Source: Candidatus Latescibacterota bacterium (GTDB lineage Bacteria; Latescibacterota; UBA2968; UBA8231). From it: a stretch of 64,000 nt of DNA. This document shows positions 49,410 to 58,963 of the stretch, piece by piece (the stretch's first letter is position 1; each line of letters starts with the position of its first letter). The stretch lies in contig JAJEGS010000048.1 of NCBI GenBank assembly GCA_022819745.1, positions 1 through 64,000 on the forward strand, given 5' to 3'. A model generated the notes under the pieces. It was given only the letters and a program-made list of their open reading frames with translations. It did no database searches and was not told where the DNA came from. Position numbers and translations under genes: made by a program.

Positions 49410-51314
49410 GTGACTTTGCGCTCGGCCGTGCTGGGGATTGTGGTCGTGGTGGCCATTGTCATGGGAGCACCCTATTCGATTTGGATGGTGCGCTCTTCGG
49501 AGATTACGTGGTCGTACTTTCCGACGAGTGCCGGTTTTTGCTTTGTGGTGGTTCTGCTGGCGAATGCACTGGTGCGGTGGATGCGGCCCACGTGGGCGTT
49601 GCGGCCTGCCGAGTTGGCGATCATTGTGATTATGGGCTTGGCGGCGACCGGGATTCCGACCTTTATCGTCGGCACCTTGTTGGCGATCATTTCATCGCCG
49701 TACTACGGAGCCACCCCAGAAAACGATTGGGCGGGCAATATCCATCCCTACTTGCCCGATTGGGTCGTACCTCGCGCCGACGGCGACGCCATGCGCTGGT
49801 TCTACGAGGGACTGCCCAAGGGCCAAGCCCTGCCGTTCGATGCCTGGATCGGGCCGCTGTTTTGGCTGTTGAGCCTGATCCTGACCGTGTACTTCGCCTG
49901 CTTTTGCTTGGTGGTGATCTTTCGCCGCCAGTGGGTCGAGCACGAGCGGCTGGTCTTCCCTTTGATGGAAATGCCGCGATTGCTGATCGACGACGATGGG
50001 CGGGCGATTGTGCGCTCCAAGGGGTTTTGGATTGGCGCGGCGATTCCACTGGGGATGATCCTGTTCAACATTATTGGCTCGTTCTACATCGGCTTTCCCA
50101 AAATCAACTTCAACCACGCCGTTAATCTGCAACTGAGCCGGGAGTTTCCCACCATCAGTCTGATGCTCTACTTCCCAGTGATCGGCTTTATGTATCTGGT
50201 CAGCACCAGCGTCTCGTTCAGCATCGTGTTTTTTTATTTAGTAGCCGTAGTGCAAGAGGGGATTACCAACCGCATTGGCTACGACGTGACGCGGCCCGAT
50301 GCTTTCGTTTGGGGAATGCAGTCGCTTTCTTGGCAGGCGTGGGGCGGATTTACGGCAATGGTGCTGTTGAGCTTGTGGATGGCGCGGGGGCATTTAGTGG
50401 CGGTCGTGCGCCAAGCCTTGGGGGGACGGCGGACTATAGACGACAGCGAGGAAATGGTTTCCTATCGCACGGCGGTTTGCGGCTTCATGGCCGCGTTGGT
50501 CTATATCCTCGGCTGGTTGTGGCGATCTGGGATGGATCTGCACATTGCCGCGCTCTTTGTCTTTGGCGTGTTGGTCGCGTACTACGGTATCACGCGGCTG
50601 GTGGTGCAGGCCGGGGTCTATTTTTTGACGCCGCCAGTGGGTGCTCAAGCCTTTGCCTTGGCGATAACCGGCACGAGTATCGGCGGGCACAATTTAGTGG
50701 CGCTGGGGGTTTCCTATACTTGGTTCGGGGATGTGCAATCGCTTTTTATGCCGGCGGCGGCGCACGGCGCACGGCTTGGGGAATTGTACCGGGTTCGCCG
50801 GTCGATGGCCTTGGCGCTGGGCATTGCTGCGGTGGTGGGCTTCACTACTTGTCTCTATTTCGTCCTCTCGCTGTGCTACAAATACGGCGCGGGCAATTTT
50901 GGCTCTTGGTACTTTATCGCTGGCGGTGGTGCCGGGGGTATGGCATACAACGGGGTGATCCGCCATTTCAACGATCCTTGGCCGACCGACTGGAACAAGC
51001 TGTCTTACTTTGGGATCGGGATGGTGGTGTACTCAATTTTAGCTTTTCTCCAGTATCGATTGCACTGGTGGCCGCTGCATCCGGTGGGTATTGCAGTAGC
51101 CCCGCTGTGGATGACGCGACTTATTGCGTTTTCGGTCTTTCTGGCTTGGGTGGCCAAGAGCGCGATTATGCGCTATGGGGGGATTGCGGCCTATCGCCAG
51201 GCGCGGCCGTTTTTTATGGGGCTGATTGCCGGGTATTTTTTGGGAATTGGGCTGTCGTATTTGGTGGATATTTTCTGGTTCATGGGCGAGGGGCACGCTT
51301 ATTTTCATGGGTAA
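49410..51314 (+). CDS. DUF6785/DUF6784-family polytopic membrane protein (OPT-like)
   Basis: A 634-residue inner-membrane protein with about fourteen hydrophobic segments, starting at a GTG with AGGGG upstream. The N-terminal YSIWMVRSSEITWSYFPTSA and FRRQWVEHERLVFPLMEMP and the later LYRVRRSMALALG, FGSWYFIAGGGAGG and ending DIFWFMGEGHAYF are typical of the family usually labelled DUF6785/DUF6784 and distantly related to OPT transporters. The cargo is unknown. It is the second gene of this type in the window and stands alone, divergent from the NHL lipoproteins. Confidence 0.82.
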   Translation: MTLRSAVLGIVVVVAIVMGAPYSIWMVRSSEITWSYFPTSAGFCFVVVLLANALVRWMRPTWALRPAELAIIVIMGLAATGIPTFIVGTLLAIISSPYYGATPENDWAGNIHPYLPDWVVPRADGDAMRWFYEGLPKGQALPFDAWIGPLFWLLSLILTVYFACFCLVVIFRRQWVEHERLVFPLMEMPRLLIDDDGRAIVRSKGFWIGAAIPLGMILFNIIGSFYIGFPKINFNHAVNLQLSREFPTISLMLYFPVIGFMYLVSTSVSFSIVFFYLVAVVQEGITNRIGYDVTRPDAFVWGMQSLSWQAWGGFTAMVLLSLWMARGHLVAVVRQALGGRRTIDDSEEMVSYRTAVCGFMAALVYILGWLWRSGMDLHIAALFVFGVLVAYYGITRLVVQAGVYFLTPPVGAQAFALAITGTSIGGHNLVALGVSYTWFGDVQSLFMPAAAHGARLGELYRVRRSMALALGIAAVVGFTTCLYFVLSLCYKYGAGNFGSWYFIAGGGAGGMAYNGVIRHFNDPWPTDWNKLSYFGIGMVVYSILAFLQYRLHWWPLHPVGIAVAPLWMTRLIAFSVFLAWVAKSAIMRYGGIAAYRQARPFFMGLIAGYFLGIGLSYLVDIFWFMGEGHAYFHG

Positions 51315-51434
51315 GTGGTGCCCGGCGATGGCGTATCTTAAGGCCGTTTGCTCTGCCGCTACTAAACGGTTAAGCTAAAAGTATCGAAGCGGAACGGTTC
51401 TTTGCTCACCCTAAAGTAGCCAAAGGAAATACCC

Positions 51435-51674
51435 ATGGCACTAAGAGATGAGTTCCAATACTACTTGGACCACCAAGCAGAGCTAGCCGCTCAGTACGAG
51501 GGCAAGGTGATCGTCATCAAAGATCACCGCGTCATCGGGGTGTACTCCAGCGAGATAGAGGCGATACGGCAGACAACAAAGGAACATGCGCTTGGCACTT
51601 TCCTAGTACAGCCGTGCTCTTCAGATCCAGAAAGTACGCTACAGACCTACCACTCGCGTATATGCTTCTCATAG
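51435..51674 (+). CDS. DUF5678-family small protein
   Basis: A 79-residue cytoplasmic protein. YLDHQAELAAQYEGKVIVIK, then VIGVYSSEIEAIRQTTKEH, then a GTFLVQPCS end match the small DUF5678 family. AAAGGAAA lies before the ATG. Its stop codon immediately precedes the start of the retropepsin-like gene, so the two are translated as a pair. Composition is lower in GC than the surrounding genes. Function is not established. Confidence 0.78.
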   Translation: MALRDEFQYYLDHQAELAAQYEGKVIVIKDHRVIGVYSSEIEAIRQTTKEHALGTFLVQPCSSDPESTLQTYHSRICFS

Positions 51675-52178
51675 ATGACTGAGAATATCGCGCAGGGTAC
51701 GTTCACCTATGTCGCCCGGGGGATTGCATCCGTTCTCATCACTCCGGTTTTCATCTGTGCCGCCTATGATCCCCAAGGCGAGGACAAATCGACTTTCCGC
51801 GAGTACAGTGCTATCTGGGATACAGGCGCAACAAAGACGATGGTTACGAAGCACCTAGCTGAGGGCTGTGGGCTGGTACCCACAGCCCAATCCCGCGTAC
51901 AAGGGGTGTTCGGGTCACAGGTAGTCAACGGCTATCTAGTAAATATCGTACTCCCCACACAACATCCGAATCGTGACCAGAAGAATGTCGCTATACAGCA
52001 CCTCTCAGTTCTTGAGGCCCCAGCTCTAACAGGAGGCCACAATGTACTGATCGGAATGGACATCATCAGCAAAGGCGATTTTGCGATCAGCAACTACCGA
52101 GGACGTACTATGTTCACCTACCGCATACCATCACGGGGCGATATTGACTTCGGGAGATTGGCACCGTTTGTCAGTTGA
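51675..52178 (+). CDS. Retropepsin-like aspartyl protease
   Basis: A 167-residue protein with the aspartyl-protease signature WDTGATKTMV (Asp49-Thr-Gly-Ala) and the second conserved block VLIGMDIISKGDFAISNY, as in retropepsin-like cytoplasmic proteases of bacteria. It would work as a homodimer, one Asp per subunit. No signal peptide is seen. It is fused in translation to the DUF5678 gene by adjacent stop and start codons. Substrate unknown. Confidence 0.85.
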   Translation: MTENIAQGTFTYVARGIASVLITPVFICAAYDPQGEDKSTFREYSAIWDTGATKTMVTKHLAEGCGLVPTAQSRVQGVFGSQVVNGYLVNIVLPTQHPNRDQKNVAIQHLSVLEAPALTGGHNVLIGMDIISKGDFAISNYRGRTMFTYRIPSRGDIDFGRLAPFVS

Positions 52179-52224
52179 GCAGCTATAACTTCTGTTGGCA
52201 CAATAGAGGTCCCCATCGCTCCAT

Positions 52225-52247
52225 CAGTCGTGGAAACCGACTGTTTG
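52225..52247 (+). terminator. Weak hairpin between convergent genes
   Basis: CAGTCG-TGGAAAC-CGACTG followed by TTTG lies between the retropepsin stop and the stop of the gene at 52293. The T-tract is short, so termination is only possible. Confidence 0.3.
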
Positions 52248-52292
52248 AATCGCCCAGCCCGTTGTCCATCACCGAAACCTGCGCCAGCAATC

Positions 52293-52886
52293 CTAGTTAA
52301 AAGCGTCTCTTTTATCGTTTCCGTGGTCTTGTCTCCAACAGATCCCTTGGACATCAGTAAAATCCATACGAAATCCGTATTTTTCCATGTCAGGATTCCA
52401 ATCATCCGCAACAAACGCCTTGATTTGGACTAACCGAATCCAGAAACCACAACATTCGTTCAGATATCGAACAGCTTTTACAAGTTGGGGTTTGAAGTCC
52501 TCGTCCATGATTATCCCGCTCTTCGGCAGAATACGAACTTTTTTGTTTTTAATGTCATTGGTCTCAAGAAACCGAGGTAGTATTCCACCATCGTCTCGGA
52601 TATAGAGAATATCAATTCGTTGCTTTTCATCTCCTAGCCCGAATTCGACTCCTACCAGCGCGTAGTTCTTCGCGGGAAAATCTGACCACATATCGCCTTT
52701 GCGAATAACCTGTCTAAGATCCTCGTTTTCTTGCCAGCCAAGGTCCTTTTTGAGGCTGATGCGGCGTTTCATGCGGGCGTACTCCTTGTCGCTCAAGGCC
52801 GATGGCTGGAGCCCAAACGTAAAGCGGTCAGAGAACATCTTTGGGTCTTTGATGAAGTAGAGCGATTTTACGAGTTGTGACTTCAC
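52293..52886 (-). CDS. Protein of unknown function next to HicB-like gene
   Basis: A 197-residue protein with a GTG start at 52886 and AGGAG 6 nt upstream. It begins 12 nt after the HicB-like stop, so the two form an operon. VGVEFGLGDEKQRIDILYIR (about 78-97) resembles the E-x(n)-(R)ID(I/L)L strand of NucS/DUF91-type PD-(D/E)xK nucleases, but the expected ExK is replaced by ETND, so I do not call it a nuclease. The C-terminal part holds FWIRLVQIKAFVADD. No signal peptide. Lower GC than the flanking core genes suggests acquisition. Confidence 0.6.
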   Translation of the reverse strand: MKSQLVKSLYFIKDPKMFSDRFTFGLQPSALSDKEYARMKRRISLKKDLGWQENEDLRQVIRKGDMWSDFPAKNYALVGVEFGLGDEKQRIDILYIRDDGGILPRFLETNDIKNKKVRILPKSGIIMDEDFKPQLVKAVRYLNECCGFWIRLVQIKAFVADDWNPDMEKYGFRMDFTDVQGICWRQDHGNDKRDAFN

Positions 52887-52898
52887 GATTTCTCCTCA

Positions 52899-53132
52899 CT
52901 ATATGTAAGGATTAGGCTTCCCACTGTAGCTACGGTCCGCTATTGGCTCCGGTACGGCTTCTCCAGTGGAGCGCATGTCTGCGAGACACTCGCGCACAAG
53001 GCGCTGGATGCCGGACAACGCTACAGCAGGCGTAGGCGCTAGCCAACTTAACGATGGGAATTCAGCGCATAGACCCACATGTTCATTGTCTTCAGCCGAC
53101 CACATGATGAGGTAGGTGTAGTGGTCATTCAT
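52899..53132 (-). CDS. HicB-like antitoxin without HicA
   Basis: A 77-residue protein with the HicB fold pattern: YTYLIMWSAEDNEHVGLCAE, then FPSLSWLAPTPAVALSGIQR, then a long helix ending VPEPIADRSYSGK. HicB normally neutralises the mRNA-cutting HicA. No HicA (a short basic protein with a conserved GxHxxY-type motif) lies on either side, and the downstream neighbour is the 197-residue unknown. The ATG at 53132 is chosen because GGAGGA sits 9 nt upstream; the longer frame starts at an unsupported position. It may be an orphan or paired with the neighbour. Confidence 0.75.
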   Translation of the reverse strand: MNDHYTYLIMWSAEDNEHVGLCAEFPSLSWLAPTPAVALSGIQRLVRECLADMRSTGEAVPEPIADRSYSGKPNPYI

Positions 53133-53303
53133 TAAATATGTCCTCCAAACAGAAATACGGTACTGTAAGATAGAAAGCAAAAGCAACTCCTCGTCGAGTC
53201 GCGATCACGGGTTAGGGCTACCCCGCCTCCCGCGCTTGAACCTCCCTCGCCGATGCCCTATCTTGACAGCCGCTCGTCCCATTCTATAGACAAAGCAGAT
53301 TTC

Positions 53304-56300
53304 ATGGCCAAACCCAAGTTACTTAATGCGTTTTTCTTGGTGTTCGCTGCCGCGATGATTGCGGTCGTCGGTTTCGGCGATCCGGGAGCAATCAATCGCG
53401 CGGTAAACGACTTTTTCGGCTGGGCACCCAATCCGCCAGTTGAAGCGCGGATGGTGGATTCCGCGCAAGCCGCCGAGCTTCGCGCCCTAGTTGCCGGCAT
53501 TGACGAAGCAGACATTGCCGCTGAGATCGCGCGCTTTGCTGCCTTCGGCTCGCGGGTGCCGGGTTATGCGGGGGAGCGGCAGGCCCGCGACTACGTGCGC
53601 CAGCGGTTTGAGGCGTTGGGGCTGGAGGACGTGCAGAGCGAGGCATTTAAGGTGGCCGTGCCCATAGATCGCGGCGGCGAGTTGGTGGTGCAGGGCGGCG
53701 ATAGCAAGCGGCTCTACAGCTTGTGGCCCAATGGCGTGCGCACGCCCTCATTGGGGCCGGCCGGCGTGCGCGGTACCCTGATCTACGGAGGTCAAGGGGA
53801 ACTCAAAGCGTTGGACGGCCAGCCCGTGCAGGGCAGCGTCGTGCTCTTGGACTTTGCCTGTGGCCAAAACTACCTCCACGCCGCATCGCTGGGGGCCAAG
53901 GCCATCGTCTTTTTTGACAACGGCGGCGTCAACCGCGAGCAGGCCGCGGACAAGTTCCTCAAGGTGCCGGTTGACATCCCGCGATTTTGGCTCGAGCGGC
54001 AAGATGCGCTCGATTTGTTGGTGCGCCTGCAAGACGGGCCGGTCGCCGTCCACTTGAATGCGCGGATGGATTGGGAAGGGGTGGAAGCGCACAATGTGTA
54101 TGGCTACCTGCCCGGGTCGCCGGAGATGCTGCCGGCCAAGAGCCGGGAAAAGCCGCAGGCGTGGCAGGACCAAACCATCGTCATCCAAGCCTATTACGAT
54201 GCCATCTCGGTCGTGCCGGCTCTCTCCCCGGGAGCGGAAAATGCGGCTGGGATCGTCGCTCTGCTCCAGCTAGTGGAACTGCTCAAAGAATATCGCCCTC
54301 ATTACTCGGTACTCTTTTTGGCGACCTCCGGGCACTTTGAGGGCTTGTCTGGGATCAACGATTTCCTCTATCGGCACAGCCGCCGCAGCGACTATTTCCG
54401 CGAGCGCATGAGTGAAGCCGAGCGCATCGACTTCGATCTGATGCTATCGCTGGACCTGTCGAGCCACTCCGATCGCACGGCTAGCTTTGGCATGGGCACC
54501 TTCTACAATCCCAAGTGGCGCACTGACAACTACGTCAAATACATGTTGACGCCCTATTCCAAGCGGCTGAGTCTCGCGGTCGAAGAGACCTTTGGCGATA
54601 CCACGCGCCACTACGAGGGCATTGCCCCGCCCAAGCGCACGTGGAAAAACTTCATGCCCATCCCGCTCGCCTTTGCCAGCGAGGCCGCGGCCTTCGTCGG
54701 TCAGAAGGCCCTCGCCCTCGCCACGGCCAATGACGCGCGCGAGCGGATCGACACGCCGCTCGACTTGCCGGAAGCGGTGAATGTGCAAAACCTCACGCGG
54801 CAGGTCCAGACGCTCGCGGCCATGTTGGCGTGGGCTGGCCGCGATGCCGAACTGCTCAAGCCGACCAAGTTGGAGCTGGAAGACTACGGTCACAGCTTGG
54901 CGGGCGCGATCTACTGGTTTGACCGCGACGTCAATTTTGCCGTGCCCAAAAAGCCGGTGCCGCAAGCGCTAGTGACCTATCAGCAGCTCGGCCCGAACTC
55001 GGTCGGCGGGGTGCGTACCTTGATCGCGCAACAGGCTGACGACGCGGGTCGCTTCCGCTTTGACATCATGCGGAATCGGCTGAGCAATGCGATCCGCGCG
55101 TACGAACTCGATCCCTACGGCGAAATCATCTCGGCACCGGACATGGGCCAAGAGGGCGATGAGACGTACCCGACCGAGCATCCGTGGGGCTGGTGGGAGA
55201 ACGAGATGCTGCAAGTGCTCTTCAAGTGCCGGGCGCTGAGTTTGTTTGAGACGGTTGACTCGCGCTACCTGTCGGTTTTGGATCACGTCACCGTACTCGA
55301 CGAGCGCGACGGCGTGCCGCAGTCGTGGGGAGCCGATTTTGTCGAAAGGCAGAGCAATGAAGAAGGCAAGGTAACGCTTGCCTCGGTGGTGTACGCCCAG
55401 CCCGGTACTCGGGTCAAAGCCTTAATGAGTACGAGCCTCTTCGGCGTGCGCTACCTGCTGAGCGGCGCGCCCGCCGCATGGGTGGCTGAGCCGGTGCGCC
55501 CAGCCGACGTGGATGAGGCGACGATGAAGCAGGCGCTCGGGCGCGGCTATCTCGTGGATCAAGGCGTGGTGCTGCGTCCTGGGTATGCGGCCGCGCGCGA
55601 CATGTGGGTTCTCGACGACGTGCGGATCAAGCAGTTGGCGCGCTACGGGGTGCGCAACGACAAGTTCATGCGCCTGCACGAAGAGGCGCGCTTGGCCCTG
55701 TTGGAGGCCGAAGAGCACTTGCAGGCGCGGCGCTACAGCGAGTTCAAGCGGGCTACGCGCAAGGCGTGGGGCCTCGAAGGGCGGGGCTATCCAGATATCA
55801 AATCGACTGCGGACGACACGGTCTATGGAGTGATCTTCTACTTTGCGCTGCTGCTGCCGTTTTCGTTTTGCTGCGAGCGGCTGTTCTTCGGCTTTGCCGA
55901 TATCCGCCGCCAAGTGGCAGGCGCGGCGTTTTTCTTTTTGGCGATCTTCCTCATCATGCGCTTTATCCACCCGGCCTTCAAGCTGAGTTCGTCGCCGTAC
56001 ATCATCTTTTTGGCCTTCGTCATCTTCGCCATCGGCGGCACGGCCCTGATGATGATTCTGGGCCGCTTTACCCGCGCCGTCGGCCAACGCAAGCGGGCCG
56101 CCGCTGGCGTCCACGAAGCAGACATCGGTCGCCTCAGCGCCACGGCCGCGGCTGCGTCGTTGGGGATTTCCAATCTCCGCAAGCGCAAGTTGCGCACCGC
56201 GCTGACGGTCGTCACGCTGACGCTTTTGACCTTTACGGCCCAAGCCTTCACCTCAGTGCAGAGCTATCTCAAGTTCTATCAGATCCCCCGCCCGAATGTG

Positions 56301-57911
56301 CCCAGCTACGAAGGTGCCCTGCTGCGCGACCGAGGCTGGAAGGGCTTGCAGCTATCGGTACTCGACTATGCGGAGAGCGCGTTTGGCGACCAAGCGCAGG
56401 TGTTGCCGAGGTCGTGGATCACCTCCAAGGTCATTGGCGAGCGGGCCTATATCGACATTGAACACAAGCCGGCGCAGAAGAAGAGCTTTGCCTCGGCTCT
56501 TCTCGGGGTGACTCCAGGCGAGGGTGCGCTAATGGGGCTGGAAGAGTTGTTGGTGGGAGCGAAGAGCCGCTGGTTTGTGGCTGGTGAGCGCGATGTGTGC
56601 ATCCTGCCGGCGGCTATGGCGGAGATCTTGGGCATTGGCCCGGAGGATGTGGGCACGGCCCAGATATGGCTGATGGGGCGCTCCTATCGGGTCATTGGCT
56701 TAATCGACGGCGAGGCCATCGACCACCTGCGAGACTTGGACAACGAGAGTCCGATGCCGGTAGATACGGTCGCCGAGGCCAAGAAGATGGAGCAAATGGC
56801 CGATTTGGACCCGCGCCTGATGGACACGACCGCGATTGAGACCTTTACCCACTTGATGGCCAACAATGTGGCGTTCTTGCCCTACCAGCAGGTAGCAGAT
56901 TTGGGCGGTACGCTGCGCTCGATTGCCATCGCTGGCTTTGCCGATCGGGAGACCTTGCTCACCGAGGTGGAGGAATTCGTATCGCGGGTGGCCGTGCCGC
57001 TCTTTGTCGGGGCTGGCGACCGCGTGCGGGTGTACACATCCATGGGATCGGCGTCCTTAGCAGGGATTGGCAATCTCTTCGTGCCCTTGTTGATTGCCTC
57101 GCTGATCGTGCTCAACACCATGCTCGGGGCCGTGTACGAGCGCTCCGGCGAGATCGGGGTGTATTCGTCGGTGGGACTGGCACCGAGCCACATTGCCGCG
57201 CTCTTCATTGCCGAGGCTCTCGTGTTTGCCATTGTCGGCGCAGTGCTGGGCTATTTGGTGGGGCAGACGACGACGCTGCTGCTGGCGCACTACGCGCTGT
57301 TGGGCGGGATGTTCCTCAACTACTCGTCGCTGTCGGCGATTTTCTCGACCTTGGTGGTAATGGTAGTGGTGGTGCTCTCGACGCTGTATCCGGCGCGCAA
57401 GGCCGCGGCCATGGCCGTGCCCGACGTGACGCGGCGCTGGGAGTTCCCTCCTCCCGACGGCGACGATTGGCGCTTTGATTTTCCCTTTACGCTGGGCAAA
57501 GGCGATGCTTTAGGCTCGTGCGCGTACTTGCACCGGGTCTTCTCGTCGTATGGCGAGGGGTCGGTGGGCGACTTTATGACCGAGGGCGTGGATTTTCACT
57601 TGGAGCAGGGCGGTGCGCAGCCGGTCTATGTGCTGGAACTAATGGTGTGGCTCGCGCCCTACGACTTGGGCGTGAGCCAGCGGGTATTCCTGCGCACCTT
57701 GCCGACCGACGACATCCCGGGCATTTACCGCATCGAGATGCACTTGCAGCGCGTCAGCGGCGACGTGGTGAGCTGGCAGCGGCTCAATACCAGCTTCCTC
57801 AACGTGCTGCGCAAGCGCTTCTTGGTCTGGCGGACGATTGCGCCCGAGGTGCGGGAGGAATACTTGATTGAGGGCGAGAAGTTGGCGCGGGGGACGGGGG
57901 TGGGGGTTTAG
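53304..57911 (+). CDS. M28-peptidase-like/FtsX-type permease fusion
   Basis: A 1535-residue inner-membrane protein. One N-terminal membrane segment is followed by a PA-type insert and an M28-peptidase-like domain (about 290-480). Residues expected to bind zinc are changed: AYYDAIS where M28 has AHYDS, PGAENAAG for GAnDNasG, and SGHFEGL for the EE pair. Three membrane segments at about 845-945 and a C-terminal FtsX/MacB-like permease domain (about 1260-1400, FVPLLIASLIVLNTMLGAVY, YERSGEIGVYSSVGLAPSHI) follow. No ABC ATPase is nearby. ATG 53304 is chosen over 53253. Transport or lipoprotein release is inferred. Confidence 0.8.
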   Translation: MAKPKLLNAFFLVFAAAMIAVVGFGDPGAINRAVNDFFGWAPNPPVEARMVDSAQAAELRALVAGIDEADIAAEIARFAAFGSRVPGYAGERQARDYVRQRFEALGLEDVQSEAFKVAVPIDRGGELVVQGGDSKRLYSLWPNGVRTPSLGPAGVRGTLIYGGQGELKALDGQPVQGSVVLLDFACGQNYLHAASLGAKAIVFFDNGGVNREQAADKFLKVPVDIPRFWLERQDALDLLVRLQDGPVAVHLNARMDWEGVEAHNVYGYLPGSPEMLPAKSREKPQAWQDQTIVIQAYYDAISVVPALSPGAENAAGIVALLQLVELLKEYRPHYSVLFLATSGHFEGLSGINDFLYRHSRRSDYFRERMSEAERIDFDLMLSLDLSSHSDRTASFGMGTFYNPKWRTDNYVKYMLTPYSKRLSLAVEETFGDTTRHYEGIAPPKRTWKNFMPIPLAFASEAAAFVGQKALALATANDARERIDTPLDLPEAVNVQNLTRQVQTLAAMLAWAGRDAELLKPTKLELEDYGHSLAGAIYWFDRDVNFAVPKKPVPQALVTYQQLGPNSVGGVRTLIAQQADDAGRFRFDIMRNRLSNAIRAYELDPYGEIISAPDMGQEGDETYPTEHPWGWWENEMLQVLFKCRALSLFETVDSRYLSVLDHVTVLDERDGVPQSWGADFVERQSNEEGKVTLASVVYAQPGTRVKALMSTSLFGVRYLLSGAPAAWVAEPVRPADVDEATMKQALGRGYLVDQGVVLRPGYAAARDMWVLDDVRIKQLARYGVRNDKFMRLHEEARLALLEAEEHLQARRYSEFKRATRKAWGLEGRGYPDIKSTADDTVYGVIFYFALLLPFSFCCERLFFGFADIRRQVAGAAFFFLAIFLIMRFIHPAFKLSSSPYIIFLAFVIFAIGGTALMMILGRFTRAVGQRKRAAAGVHEADIGRLSATAAAASLGISNLRKRKLRTALTVVTLTLLTFTAQAFTSVQSYLKFYQIPRPNVPSYEGALLRDRGWKGLQLSVLDYAESAFGDQAQVLPRSWITSKVIGERAYIDIEHKPAQKKSFASALLGVTPGEGALMGLEELLVGAKSRWFVAGERDVCILPAAMAEILGIGPEDVGTAQIWLMGRSYRVIGLIDGEAIDHLRDLDNESPMPVDTVAEAKKMEQMADLDPRLMDTTAIETFTHLMANNVAFLPYQQVADLGGTLRSIAIAGFADRETLLTEVEEFVSRVAVPLFVGAGDRVRVYTSMGSASLAGIGNLFVPLLIASLIVLNTMLGAVYERSGEIGVYSSVGLAPSHIAALFIAEALVFAIVGAVLGYLVGQTTTLLLAHYALLGGMFLNYSSLSAIFSTLVVMVVVVLSTLYPARKAAAMAVPDVTRRWEFPPPDGDDWRFDFPFTLGKGDALGSCAYLHRVFSSYGEGSVGDFMTEGVDFHLEQGGAQPVYVLELMVWLAPYDLGVSQRVFLRTLPTDDIPGIYRIEMHLQRVSGDVVSWQRLNTSFLNVLRKRFLVWRTIAPEVREEYLIEGEKLARGTGVGV

Positions 57912-57953
57912 TTTGGTAGCAGGCAATGGTTGGCTGAATGAACGCGATATAAA

Positions 57954-58961
57954 ATGGAAAACCGCGTAGATTACACGTTGTTGCACCTCGACCAGCCCGA
58001 AGAGTTGGCCGCGTACGCGCGCTCTCGGGGGTGGCTTTTGCCGGCGGAATCGGTGTGTGGGCTAGGCCGCGCTGGCGAAGGCAATATGAACCTCACCCTG
58101 CGCGTGCAGACCGAGGAGCGTTCCTTCATACTCAAGCAGGCGCGTCCTTGGGTCGAGAAGTACCCGGACATTCCCGCGCCCAAGGAACGGGTGCTGGTGG
58201 AGGCCGCCTTTTACCAAGCGGTTGCCGGTTGCCCGCTGGTGGCCGAGCGTATGCCTAGCTTCTTGGGTTGGGACGAAGAGAATTTTGTCGCCGCGTTTGC
58301 AGACTTGGGGGAGACCGCGGATTGTACCGATTTGTACAATGATGGCGAGGCCGCGTTTGCAGACTTGCTGGGCTTGTGCCAGTGGTTGGCGGCCTTGCAT
58401 CAGGCGACCTTTGACGAGCCGACCCGAGCGCGCTTGGAAAACCGCGCCATGCGCCAGCTCAACCACGAGCATTTGTATTGCTTCCCACTGCGCCCGGACA
58501 ACGGTCTCGACCTCGATGCGATCACACCTGGGCTGGCGCGGGCCGCTCGGGTCTTGCAAGATGATGCAGCGTATTGCAGCGCCATTGACGAGTTGGGCGC
58601 GCTTTACTTGGAAAATGGTTCTTGCCTGTTGCACGGAGATTTCTATCCGGGCAGTTGGGTGCGCGCTGGCAGGGACGTGTGGATCATCGACCCGGAGTTT
58701 TGCTTCTTTGGCCCGCCGGAATTCGATGTGGGCATTCTCGTCGGCCATCTGTTGCTCGCCGGTCGTTCCTTGGAACTGGCGCAGTCGGCGTTTGACTACT
58801 ACGGCGCTAGCCCTTCGCTTTCCCATAGCTTGGCGCTGCAATTTGCTGGCATGGAGATTATGCGGCGGCTCATCGGCGTAGCTCAATTGCCGCTGGCTGC
58901 TGATTTGCCGCGCAAGGAGGCGCTGTTGACGACCTCGCGGGAGTTGGTGTTGGGGCGTTAG
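57954..58961 (+). CDS. Methylthioribose kinase-like phosphotransferase
   Basis: A 335-residue APH-fold kinase. LGRAGEGNMNLTLRVQTEER opens the N-lobe, and FILKQARPWVEK carries the ATP-binding Lys. CLLHGDFYPGSWVRAG (about 225-240) is the catalytic loop, with Asp as base and the H-G-D pattern. WIIDPEFCFFGPPEFDVG (about 243) is the metal-binding stretch. This wording is closest to MtnK (5-methylthioribose kinase) and choline/aminoglycoside kinases. No other methionine-salvage gene is beside it, so the true substrate is open. It lies 2 nt ahead of the isomerase gene. Confidence 0.75.
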   Translation: MENRVDYTLLHLDQPEELAAYARSRGWLLPAESVCGLGRAGEGNMNLTLRVQTEERSFILKQARPWVEKYPDIPAPKERVLVEAAFYQAVAGCPLVAERMPSFLGWDEENFVAAFADLGETADCTDLYNDGEAAFADLLGLCQWLAALHQATFDEPTRARLENRAMRQLNHEHLYCFPLRPDNGLDLDAITPGLARAARVLQDDAAYCSAIDELGALYLENGSCLLHGDFYPGSWVRAGRDVWIIDPEFCFFGPPEFDVGILVGHLLLAGRSLELAQSAFDYYGASPSLSHSLALQFAGMEIMRRLIGVAQLPLAADLPRKEALLTTSRELVLGR

Positions 58962-58963
58962 GT

